A DNA stretch of 64,000 nucleotides from JBMNKL01 sp050952225 (lineage in GTDB: Bacteria > Bacillota > Clostridia > Acetivibrionales > DTU013), in assembly GCA_050952225.1 (NCBI GenBank), contig JBMNKL010000001.1:186001-250000 (forward strand), written 5' to 3'. Below are positions 1-7,621 of this stretch, in pieces. The position numbers and the translations under genes are program-made. The first letter of the stretch is position 1; each line of letters starts with the position of its first letter. The notes under the pieces were generated by a model. It was not told where the DNA came from, did no database searches, and worked only from the letters and a program-made list of their open reading frames with translations.

Positions 1-487
1 GCCTTTCCCGGAAATAATTCGCCAGTACGGGAACACCTAACAGGTGATCCACAGGTATATCAAAAAAGCCCTGCAGCTGCGGGGTGTGCAAATCCATTGT
101 AAGGATCCTGTCCGCACCTGCAACCGTGATAAGATTTGCAACCAGTTTTGCCGAAATAGGGTCCCTTGCCTTTGCTTTCCTGTCCTGGCGCGCATATCCG
201 AAGTATGGTATTACCGCGGTAATCCTTCCCGCAGAAGCTCTCTTCAGCGCATCTATCATTATAAGCAGCTCCACCAGGTTGTCGTTTACAGGCGCACATG
301 TGGATTGTATAACAAAAACATCGGAGCCCCTTACTACTTCTCCAATGTTGATGGCAGTTTCCCCGTCGCTGAACTTGCCTACCGTCGCTATTCCCAACGC
401 CAAACCTATCTTTTCGGCGATTTCCTCGGCAAGAAGCCGGTTGGAATTTCCGGCGAATATTTTGATGTCTTTCCCGTGCACGTTCAT
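1..487 (-). CDS. prs: Ribose-phosphate pyrophosphokinase (partial, N-terminal half)
   Basis: Makes PRPP from ribose 5-phosphate and ATP for purine, pyrimidine, His, Trp and NAD synthesis; cytosolic. The frame from the ATG at 487 begins MNVHGKDIKIFAGNSNRLL and carries the family blocks KFSDGETAIN, STCAPVNDNLVELL, PYFGYARQDRK and the TMDLH segment near residue 130. It runs off the left edge after about 162 of the usual ~315 residues. A GGGGATC Shine-Dalgarno lies just upstream. It follows the glmU-like gene after 18 nt in the same operon, the standard spoVG-glmU-prs order of Firmicutes. The only oddity is the truncation by the window edge. Confidence 0.97.
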   Translation of the reverse strand, partial: MNVHGKDIKIFAGNSNRLLAEEIAEKIGLALGIATVGKFSDGETAINIGEVVRGSDVFVIQSTCAPVNDNLVELLIMIDALKRASAGRITAVIPYFGYARQDRKAKARDPISAKLVANLITVAGADRILTMDLHTPQLQGFFDIPVDHLLGVPVLANYFRER

Positions 488-505
488 TAGTTTGATCCCC
501 TTTTG

Positions 506-1261
506 CTATAATGATGAGTGTTCTCTGCTGGTTCTTTTTTTCAGGACAGCCGAAACCTCCTTAAGCTGCGCCGGATCATTAACCCCAAGCACTTCGTCGC
601 TGTCCTCCGCTTTATATGTCCCTACGCTATAACCCTTCGAAATCATTATTTCAATTAAATCCGTCAGGTAATACTCCCCCTGGTTGTTATCGTTGCTGAG
701 GAGTTCTATCGTCTCGGCAAGCTCTTTGGATGAAAAAACGTACATGCCCGAATTGATTTCCTTTATTTCCTTTTCACTGCCGCTTGCATCCCTGTGCTCG
801 ACAATTCTTAGAAGGTTGCCGTTTTCATCCCTGACAATGCGCCCATAGCCGGTCGCATCTTCCATGACTGCCGTGATGACAACTGCCTTGTAATCTCCGC
901 ATTTTGCGTGTTCAATTGCTCTTTTTATTGTATTGGCTGAAATAAGCGGGGTATCTCCATATAATACAAGGATATATCCGTCGCCCTCGCTATAATAACA
1001 TCTGGCCTGCCGTACGGCATGGCCGGTGCCGAGCTGCTGTTGCTGAAAAACATACTCGACCCTGTCTCCCATGTATTTCATAACCTGTTCGGCTTTATGG
1101 CCTACTACGGCGACGCACTTCTCAATACCCGCACGGCGTACCGCTTTATATACCCATTCAATCATAGCTTTGCCGCAAACCAGATGCAGTGCTTTTGCTT
1201 TTTTCGATTTCATTCTTTTGCCTTCACCGGCAGCAAGTATTAAAGCGGTTACCTGTTGCAT
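506..1261 (-). CDS. glmU: UTP:GlcNAc-1-P uridylyltransferase, GlmU N-terminal domain only
   Basis: Converts GlcNAc-1-phosphate plus UTP to UDP-GlcNAc for peptidoglycan and teichoic acid precursors. The start at 1261 reads MQQVTALILAAGEGKRMKS, the nucleotide-binding signature of the family, and has AAAGGA upstream; an upstream in-frame start (1321) lacks one. QQQLGTGHAV, LYGDTPLI and the EINSGMYVF block follow. The protein is about 251 aa and ends right after the uridylyltransferase domain, so the left-handed beta-helix acetyltransferase domain of full GlmU (~455 aa) is absent. Only 18 nt separate the stop from prs, so it is not a local frameshift. GlmU-type acetylation would need another gene. 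Confidence 0.9.
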   Translation of the reverse strand: MQQVTALILAAGEGKRMKSKKAKALHLVCGKAMIEWVYKAVRRAGIEKCVAVVGHKAEQVMKYMGDRVEYVFQQQQLGTGHAVRQARCYYSEGDGYILVLYGDTPLISANTIKRAIEHAKCGDYKAVVITAVMEDATGYGRIVRDENGNLLRIVEHRDASGSEKEIKEINSGMYVFSSKELAETIELLSNDNNQGEYYLTDLIEIMISKGYSVGTYKAEDSDEVLGVNDPAQLKEVSAVLKKRTSREHSSL

Positions 1262-1325
1262 TTTACAATGTGTCCTTTCATATCCCGCATATATTATCAC
1301 ACTTTTTATATCTTTTTTCAATAAT

Positions 1326-1354
1326 AAAAAGACACTTCTTACAAAGTGCCTTTT
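1326..1354 (-). terminator. Hairpin/terminator between spoVG and glmU
   Basis: Read on the minus strand, AAAAGGCACTT and AAGTGTCTTTT form a stem with one mismatch around a 6-nt loop, followed by a T-rich stretch. It lies between the spoVG stop and glmU start, so it may attenuate rather than end operon transcription. Confidence 0.55.
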
Positions 1355-1367
1355 GGATTTCTTCTCT

Positions 1368-1733
1368 CTATTCTTCTGTTGTTCCTTCGGCTGTTTCTTC
1401 GGTTGTCTCTTCTGTATTTTCCTCTGTAGTTGTTTCCTCCGTCGTTTCTTCTGTTGTTTTTTCAGTTATTTCCTCAGTCGCTACGATTGAATGATATTTA
1501 TCCAGTATCGCTCTTTGTATCTTTTCACGTGTGACAGCATTGATCGGGTGCGCAATATCTTTAAACTCCCCGTCGGGCGTTTTTCTGCTTGGCATCGCAA
1601 TGAAAAGGCCGTTCTGGCTCTCTATAACCTTGATGTCATGCACAACAAACTCGTTATCAAAAGTTACTGATACGACCGCTTTCATTTTACCCTCAACGTC
1701 GATTCTCCTAATGCGGACATCCGTTATTTCCAT
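1368..1733 (-). CDS. spoVG: SpoVG, RNA/DNA-binding sporulation and cell-division regulator
   Basis: SpoVG is a small conserved regulator first known from stage V sporulation and asymmetric septation; homologs bind nucleic acids. The first ~83 residues match the family closely: MEITDVRIRRIDVEGKMKAV, FVVHDIKVIE, GLFIAMPSRKT and the AHPINAVTREKI helix. After that comes a low-complexity tail of about 38 residues made almost entirely of T and E (TTEETTEE-like units), longer than the usual short acidic tail. AAGGTGG precedes the ATG by 9 nt. It is first of the spoVG-glmU-prs cluster, downstream of purR, matching Bacillus/Clostridia synteny. Confidence 0.95.
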   Translation of the reverse strand: MEITDVRIRRIDVEGKMKAVVSVTFDNEFVVHDIKVIESQNGLFIAMPSRKTPDGEFKDIAHPINAVTREKIQRAILDKYHSIVATEEITEKTTEETTEETTTEENTEETTEETAEGTTEE

Positions 1734-1872
1734 TATCTGCTACCACCTTCCAAAAGTATAGTGTACATTATATATTCTATATAAAACACCATTTTCCTTC
1801 TTTCATGGTTTACATTTTTAATATATAGGGGTTTTTTTACGCATCCGGATAGTCCATATGACAAATTATCCC

Positions 1873-2691
1873 TTATCTGTTGGCGGAACTCGGGCTTATT
1901 TTTACAATTCCTCTTTCTTCATCGACCTCATGCAGCGTAAGAAGTGAAAACCGGTTGTTTACGAGTTTTTTTGAAGGTTCTGCCGTCTGAACCAGCACAT
2001 TTATCCCGGCCACTTCACATGCGAATTCCCGGGCAAGTTCCAGGATTCCTTTTGCGGTGCCTCCGCCCTTCATGAAGTCATCAATAAAAAGAAGTCTTGA
2101 ATTTCTTTTCAGCGAACGCAGTGACAGCACCATTGTCTGTATTTCCCTTGATGAACCGGATAAATAGTTGATGTTCACGGAAGCACCATCCGTGGCTTCA
2201 CTGTTGCGCCTGACAATCACCAGCGGCACGCCGAGATGCCTTGCTGTCATAAACGCAAGCGGTATTCCCTTTGTTTCCACGGTAATAACATAATCTATAT
2301 TCTCATTAATAAACCTGCTTGCAAATACTCTCCCGATATCAGACACTATTGCCGGGTTATAAATAATATCAAGCATGTACAGGTATCCGCCGGGCAAAAT
2401 TCTCTCTTTTTTCGCAAGCTCCCGGCTGAGGCTGTCCGACAATTCCGTTACCAGTTCTTCGGAAACCGAAGGGATGTACCTGACTCCTCCCGATGCGCCT
2501 TGTATTGTTTCAATAGTTCCGATTTTTTGCTTTTCAAAAGAGTTTCTTATTATATCAATGTCTTCACTGACGGAAGATTTGGCACATCCGAGCAGTTCTG
2601 TAAAGGTCCCCAGGTTAAAAACCTTGCACGGGGAATCATACAGTATCCTTTGTAGTATTAGTATCCTTTCGTTTCTTTGGAACTTTTGCAT
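1873..2691 (-). CDS. purR: PurR-type purine operon repressor
   Basis: A PRPP-sensing transcription repressor of purine genes. An N-terminal winged-helix part (MQKFQRNERI, TELLGCAKSSVSEDIDIIR) is followed by a type I phosphoribosyltransferase-like domain with the PRPP loop LFIDDFMKGGGTAKGILEL near residues 200-218. About 272 aa, the normal length. I chose the ATG at 2691 because GAGAG lies 6 nt upstream; the ATG at 2697 also fits. Two inverted PurBox-like sites and an extended -10 lie upstream at 2800-2855, which suggests autoregulation. It precedes spoVG as in Bacillus. Confidence 0.95.
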   Translation of the reverse strand: MQKFQRNERILILQRILYDSPCKVFNLGTFTELLGCAKSSVSEDIDIIRNSFEKQKIGTIETIQGASGGVRYIPSVSEELVTELSDSLSRELAKKERILPGGYLYMLDIIYNPAIVSDIGRVFASRFINENIDYVITVETKGIPLAFMTARHLGVPLVIVRRNSEATDGASVNINYLSGSSREIQTMVLSLRSLKRNSRLLFIDDFMKGGGTAKGILELAREFACEVAGINVLVQTAEPSKKLVNNRFSLLTLHEVDEERGIVKISPSSANR

Positions 2692-2799
2692 AGGCATCTC
2701 TCATTTTTTAAAATATCCGCATGCAGCCTGTCAAATTCCCGGGAAAGGCTTCAACATCTCCCCGGGCTGGTTTGTGTCGCCGTCACACCGGTTGTTTTT

Positions 2800-2855
2800 A
2801 TTATACCACACAATTCCGAATGTTTTAAGCAATATTAAGAATATTGTTCGTGTAT
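2800..2855 (-). promoter_or_regulatory. purR promoter with paired PurBox-like operators
   Basis: On the minus strand an extended -10 (TGGTATAAT, -10 at 2800-2805) faces purR. Immediately upstream are AATTCCGAATGTT (2812-2824) and, inverted, ATTGTTCGTGTAT (2843-2855), separated by 18 nt. The B. subtilis PurBox is AWWWCCGAACWWT, in inverted pairs about 16-17 nt apart. Both copies deviate at one or two positions. The site could also affect murC, read the other way from 3031. Confidence 0.6.
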
Positions 2856-3030
2856 TAGTGGCTTAAATTATCATTTTGTATTCAAAAAGGATTTTTGTGA
2901 ATATAATATATGGCATATTCCTTCGTGGAATTGTTAATGCTTAGTGTATACGACAATATCGTATTTTACATTTTCAAATAAATATTGTATGATTTAATTA
3001 ACTTTGAATGCGGTCTGGGAGTGTTGCCAT

Positions 3031-4440
3031 TTGCTGAACAACGGGCTTTTGGATTCAAAAGATATAAAAAAGATACATTTCACTGGTATCGGCGGGATCA
3101 GCATGAGCGGTCTTGCCGAGATACTTGCAAACCAGGGTTACATAATAACAGGGTCTGATATCAGGTCCTCTGCCGTAATTCAGAAACTCGAGAAAATGGG
3201 AATAAAGATATCAATCGGCCACCAGGCCGAAAATATCACCGGCGCCGACCTGCTTGTATATACGGCCGCCGTAAAGCATGACAACCCTGAGCTTTTAGCC
3301 GCATCAACAGCCGACATACCCATAATGGACAGGGCGGCTTTGCTTGGTGAGCTCATGAAAAAGTATGCCTATAGCATTGCTGTTTCAGGTACGCATGGAA
3401 AAACCACCACAACGGCAATGCTCTCGACGATTATGATTGAAGAAGGACTTGACCCGACCGTGCATATCGGCGGCGAGTTTAAAGCGATAGGCGGTACGAC
3501 AAGAATCGGAAAAACAGGTTACTTTATAACCGAAGCATGCGAATACGCAGGCAGCTTTCTTAAATTCAACCCCTATCTCGCCTTGATTTTAAATATTGAA
3601 TACGACCATACTGATTATTTCAGGGATTTCAACGAGGTTAAAAATGCCTTCCTCGGCTTTTCAAAGGTTGTTCCTGAAAAAGGATGGCTGCTCGTAAACG
3701 GCGACGATGCAGCTGCATGTGAAATCATGCGCAAAGCGTCCTGCAACAGGGCTTCTTATGGCATCAGCAACGACAAATGCTGCTGGACTGCTTCCGATAT
3801 CTCGCTGGACAATATGGGATGCGCTTCATATACATTGGTTCATAATAACAACCCGCTGACAGAAATAAAGCTTAAAGTCCCGGGCCTGCATAACGTAAGT
3901 AACTCTCTTGCAGCGCTCGCAGCTGCCGGTATTATGGGATGCGATTTGGCAACAGCCGCAAAAGCACTCCTTAAGTTTAACGGTGTATGCAGGCGGTTTG
4001 AATTCAAGGGAAAAAATAAGGGCGTCATTGTGGTTGATGACTACGCGCATCATCCGTCGGAAGTGGCGACAACGCTGAAGGCCGCCAGGAGCTTGACTTC
4101 CTCCCGGATATGGTGTGTGTTCCAGCCGCATACCTATACCCGCACGAAACACCTTATGGACAGTTTTTCCTCCGCGTTCCGCGATGCCGATATCGTAATC
4201 CTTCCGGATATTTATGCCGCCCGTGAAGATGACACGGGAGAAGTTAACTCTGCAATGCTTGCTGAAAAAATATCCCGTACCGGAAAAAAGGTTTTATACA
4301 TTAAAGCTTTCGAAGATATTGCCGAGTATCTCGGTAAAAATGCACAATCCGGTGATGTCATAATTACTATGGGCGCCGGTGATATATACAAAGTGGGTGA
4401 ATTGTTCCTCAACACCAGGAAAAAACTGGCGGTAAGCTAA
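3031..4440 (+). CDS. murC: UDP-N-acetylmuramate--L-alanine ligase
   Basis: Adds L-Ala to UDP-MurNAc with ATP, the first amino acid step of peptidoglycan precursor synthesis in the cytoplasm. DIKKIHFTGIGGISMSGLAE is the N-terminal Rossmann motif, SGTHGKTTTTAML the ATP-binding P-loop, then EACEYAGSFL, LNIEYDHTDY and DDYAHHPSE, all diagnostic for MurC. About 469 aa, full length and intact. There is no ATG near the start; TTG at 3031 has GGGAG 9 nt upstream, while a TTG at 3004 is also open. Transcribed divergently from purR, the usual clostridial neighbourhood. Confidence 0.96.
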   Translation: MLNNGLLDSKDIKKIHFTGIGGISMSGLAEILANQGYIITGSDIRSSAVIQKLEKMGIKISIGHQAENITGADLLVYTAAVKHDNPELLAASTADIPIMDRAALLGELMKKYAYSIAVSGTHGKTTTTAMLSTIMIEEGLDPTVHIGGEFKAIGGTTRIGKTGYFITEACEYAGSFLKFNPYLALILNIEYDHTDYFRDFNEVKNAFLGFSKVVPEKGWLLVNGDDAAACEIMRKASCNRASYGISNDKCCWTASDISLDNMGCASYTLVHNNNPLTEIKLKVPGLHNVSNSLAALAAAGIMGCDLATAAKALLKFNGVCRRFEFKGKNKGVIVVDDYAHHPSEVATTLKAARSLTSSRIWCVFQPHTYTRTKHLMDSFSSAFRDADIVILPDIYAAREDDTGEVNSAMLAEKISRTGKKVLYIKAFEDIAEYLGKNAQSGDVIITMGAGDIYKVGELFLNTRKKLAVS

Positions 4441-4448
4441 ACGCCTGC

Positions 4449-4901
4449 TTATAAGTATCTCTCTGTCATAGCGAAACGTATTACGCCCTCAGCCGCCGTT
4501 TCATCTCCTACGGAAGCCCTGACCCTGGCTTTTACTACTCTCATTTTTTCCGAGAGTATTTCAGCCTCGAGCCTTAGTACATCTCCTGGTACGACCTGTT
4601 TTTTAAACTTCATCTCGTCAATCCTGGCAAACACACCTATTCTGGGCGCAGCCACACTATCTTCGTGAACTCGTGCCCGCACATTTACCGCAATTCCCGC
4701 GGTTTGTGCCAGCGCCTCCACTATCAGCACGCCGGGCATGATCGGATAATCCGGGAAATGCCCTTGAAAAAAGGGTTCGTTCGCGGTTACATTTTTTATG
4801 CCGACAGCCTTTTCCCCCGGCTCCAGTTCAACAATCCTGTCAACCAGCAGGAATGGATACCTGTGCGGTAGTATGTCTTGAATATCTGTAATGGAAAGCA
4901 T
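4449..4901 (-). CDS. fabZ: 3-hydroxyacyl-ACP dehydratase FabZ
   Basis: Dehydrates 3-hydroxyacyl-ACP in type II fatty acid synthesis. ILPHRYPFLLVDRI, the catalytic histidine motif GHFPDYPIMPGVL and EALAQTAG with the catalytic Glu are all present. About 150 aa, the normal length. Start at 4901 (MLSITDIQDI) is preceded by GAGGTGG at good spacing; an upstream in-frame codon lacks one. It converges on murC with 8 nt between stops. No other fab genes are in the window, so it appears to stand alone. Confidence 0.95.
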   Translation of the reverse strand: MLSITDIQDILPHRYPFLLVDRIVELEPGEKAVGIKNVTANEPFFQGHFPDYPIMPGVLIVEALAQTAGIAVNVRARVHEDSVAAPRIGVFARIDEMKFKKQVVPGDVLRLEAEILSEKMRVVKARVRASVGDETAAEGVIRFAMTERYL

Positions 4902-5002
4902 ATGACCACCTCGTCTTTTTACCCTGTATTTTACCATGCTTTGTTTGCAATTGCCACATTTTTGCTGAAAAATTCATGTTTTGTCTTATGTCTCTGTCGG
5001 AT

Positions 5003-5593
5003 TTATTCTTCCAGCGCCTTACAGCCTTCAATAATCCCGGGCAGGATTTTTTCCAGGAAAAATTTAACGCTTACAAGGTCAATCTCCTTAAGCTTTGATA
5101 GAATCAGCCAGTACTTGTCTACAAACGGGACAAGGTTGTTGAGCCTTGCCTCATTAACGCATTCCATTATCGCGTCTATGTAATCGGCGCATATAAGTAT
5201 CTTTCCTTCAATGGAATCATCTTTCCCGTCAAAAAGGATATCCCTGTATATGCTTTTATACGGCTCCTCCATGCTGGCCAGCAGGTTTTCCTCAATAACT
5301 TCCCTTTCAAGCTTGTCGAGCATATCCCTCAACTGCTTGTTTTTATTTTTTACAGTACTTATTATATCGCCGGTCATGGCCTCTACCACGTCGTGATTCA
5401 GCAGTTTCTTAAAAAGCCTGCTCCAGTCGATGACATTGCCGTTTTCTTCCTCAATAATTGCCAGCATCTGCCCTATCTGCGCAACAAAAAAAGAATGTTC
5501 GCTGACTGTTGCCCTCTGGTGCATAAAATCAGTTGACCATCTGCCCATGTTGTTTAGTTTCCGTACGGTTAACAGATAATTGTGCAGTCCCAT
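5003..5593 (-). CDS. HD-domain 5'-nucleotidase, YfbR-like
   Basis: Resembles the YfbR family of HD-domain 5'-deoxynucleotidases, metal-dependent enzymes hydrolysing deoxynucleoside 5'-monophosphates. GRWSTDFMHQRATVSEHSF (His in SEHSF), LLNHDVVEAMTGDI (the HD pair) and ICADYIDAIMEC (distal Asp) give the H...HD...D metal set. About 197 aa. Start at 5593 (MGLHNYLLTVRKL) follows AGGGGATTGT. Probable role in dNMP turnover; substrate specificity cannot be read from the sequence. Confidence 0.82.
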   Translation of the reverse strand: MGLHNYLLTVRKLNNMGRWSTDFMHQRATVSEHSFFVAQIGQMLAIIEEENGNVIDWSRLFKKLLNHDVVEAMTGDIISTVKNKNKQLRDMLDKLEREVIEENLLASMEEPYKSIYRDILFDGKDDSIEGKILICADYIDAIMECVNEARLNNLVPFVDKYWLILSKLKEIDLVSVKFFLEKILPGIIEGCKALEE

Positions 5594-5790
5594 ACAATCC
5601 CCTGCCGGTATAATATTTTGAATCAAACATATTAATATTTTATTCGTATAATTCAAGTGTTAGTTCTATTATATCAGAGGCAGCCATGCAATAAAAGCCG
5701 GCTGGCGGTTATGATATAATATCCCGCGGGAAACCATACGTCCCGGTTGTAATTCGGTTGGGTCAGGCTTCATTTTTTGGAGTGATGTTT

Positions 5791-7620
5791 TTGAGCATCT
5801 TGCGATACATAAAAGATTTATTGCGTAAACATATTCACAGGTATATACTGGGCGTATTTTTCCTGCTTTGCGTCGATGCACTGCAGCTTGTAATGCCCAA
5901 AGTACTGGAGGCAGCCACGGACGCGCTTGAAAGTGGTACTCTTGCGCGCCCCATGCTGGCGGAATACGCCGGCATCATAGCGTTGATGGCGGTCGGTATC
6001 GCCGTGTTCAGGTTTTTATTCAGGTATACCCTGTACGGGGTATCAAGGACGATTGAATTATCCTTCAGGAACCGGTTTTACAGGCATCTGCAAAAGTTGT
6101 CGGCCAACTATTTCAACACCCACAAAACAGGCGACCTGATGGCTCACGCCACAAACGACATGAATAATGTGACCATGGCTACGGGACAGGGCGTTATTTT
6201 CGCAATAGATTCTTTTACGATACCGGTTGTGTCCCTGGTTATGATGTGGAAAACGGCAGGTTTCAGACTAACTGCGGCAAGCTTTGCCCCGCTCCTGTTT
6301 TTGCTGGTTGTTGTCCTTTACTTCATGAAAATAATGCAATCAGCCGTACAAAAGCAGCAGGAGGCTTTTTCAGACCTGACGGAGAGCGCCCGGGAGAATT
6401 TTTCCGGCATCAGGGTTATAAAATCCTTTGCGCAGGAGCAAAAGGAAATCGAGCGGTTTGAGCGTGTCAATAAAACCAACATGCAGGCCAATTTGAGGTT
6501 CATCAGGCTTATGAGCATGATGTTCCCGAGCGTGATGCTGGTATCATCCCTTTCCCTTGTTGTTGCCATTTGGTACGGCGGAATACTCGTTATTGAAGGA
6601 TCCCTTACTTTAGGCGGTTTCGTCGCATTCAACAGTTATCTCGGCATGCTGATATGGCCCATTGCGGGGCTGGGCTGGGTCGTAAACATATTCCAGAGGG
6701 GCTCGGTTTCGCTAAGAAGAATCAATGCCATAATGGATGAAAAGCCTGAAATAGCCGACAGGCATGCAACAGGTGAGCAAACAGGCAATCCCCGCGCTGA
6801 AAGCAGCGGCAATACCATGACTCAAGGCGGGTCGCCGGCAAGCGCCGTTCCATGGAGCAAACGGCTCCGTGGCGACACCATAGAATTTAGAAACCTGACC
6901 TTTGCATACCCTGGCACCACCCATCCCGTGCTAAAGGATATCAGCGTTACTGTTGAAAAGGGCAAAACCCTTGCAATAATCGGACGCGCCGGCAGCGGCA
7001 AAACCACTCTCATCAGCCTTATCCCCAGGCTTTTCCAGGTCCCTGACGGCACACTGTTTATAGACGGGACAGATATCAATGATATCCCGCTGTCCGTGCT
7101 AAGAAGCAATATCGCCTGTGTTCCCCAGGATGTTTTCCTTTTTTCGGATACGATAAAAAACAATATTGATTTTTACCGCGGCTTTAGCATGGATGAAATT
7201 GAAAGCGCGGCTAAAATCGCACGTATCCATGATGACATCATGGAATTCCCGAACAAATATGAAACTGTTGCAGGAGAACGCGGAGTCACGCTTTCGGGAG
7301 GCCAGAAGCAGCGTGTCGCCATTGCAAGGGCCTTGCTTGGCGCACCGTCCATTTTGATACTGGATGACTGCCTGTCTGCAGTGGATGCCAAAACCGAGGA
7401 GAATATCCTGAATGACTTGAAAAAATTAATGAAGCAGCATGCCGGTATAATCGTATCCCATAGGATATCGGCGGTGAAGGACGCCGACGAAATTATCGTT
7501 ATCGATGAGGGCAGTATCGTGGAACGCGGCACGCACTCCTCACTGCTTGAGCTGAACGGTCATTACCGCAGCCTGTACGCACGCCAGATGCTTGTCGCCG
7601 AGATAGAGGAGGTGGAATAG
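5791..7620 (+). CDS. ABC exporter half-transporter, BmrC-like (degenerate Walker B)
   Basis: A fused membrane/ATPase half-transporter of the multidrug/lipid exporter type. An N-terminal six-helix domain (~1-310) is followed by a low-complexity linker of ~45 residues and an ATPase domain with Walker A IIGRAGSGKTT, signature TLSGGQKQR and Walker B LILDDCLSAVD. The catalytic Glu after Walker B is Asp, typical of the degenerate partner in heterodimeric exporters. TTG at 5791 has GGAG 8 nt upstream; ATG at 5785 is the alternative. Its partner gene begins 2 nt after the stop. Substrate unknown. Confidence 0.9.
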   Translation: MSILRYIKDLLRKHIHRYILGVFFLLCVDALQLVMPKVLEAATDALESGTLARPMLAEYAGIIALMAVGIAVFRFLFRYTLYGVSRTIELSFRNRFYRHLQKLSANYFNTHKTGDLMAHATNDMNNVTMATGQGVIFAIDSFTIPVVSLVMMWKTAGFRLTAASFAPLLFLLVVVLYFMKIMQSAVQKQQEAFSDLTESARENFSGIRVIKSFAQEQKEIERFERVNKTNMQANLRFIRLMSMMFPSVMLVSSLSLVVAIWYGGILVIEGSLTLGGFVAFNSYLGMLIWPIAGLGWVVNIFQRGSVSLRRINAIMDEKPEIADRHATGEQTGNPRAESSGNTMTQGGSPASAVPWSKRLRGDTIEFRNLTFAYPGTTHPVLKDISVTVEKGKTLAIIGRAGSGKTTLISLIPRLFQVPDGTLFIDGTDINDIPLSVLRSNIACVPQDVFLFSDTIKNNIDFYRGFSMDEIESAAKIARIHDDIMEFPNKYETVAGERGVTLSGGQKQRVAIARALLGAPSILILDDCLSAVDAKTEENILNDLKKLMKQHAGIIVSHRISAVKDADEIIVIDEGSIVERGTHSSLLELNGHYRSLYARQMLVAEIEEVE

Positions 7621-7621
7621 C

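Noticed and set aside
44..632. Plus-strand frames opposite prs and glmU
   Set aside because: The opposite strand carries unmistakable prs and glmU; composition of the plus-strand frames is unnatural.
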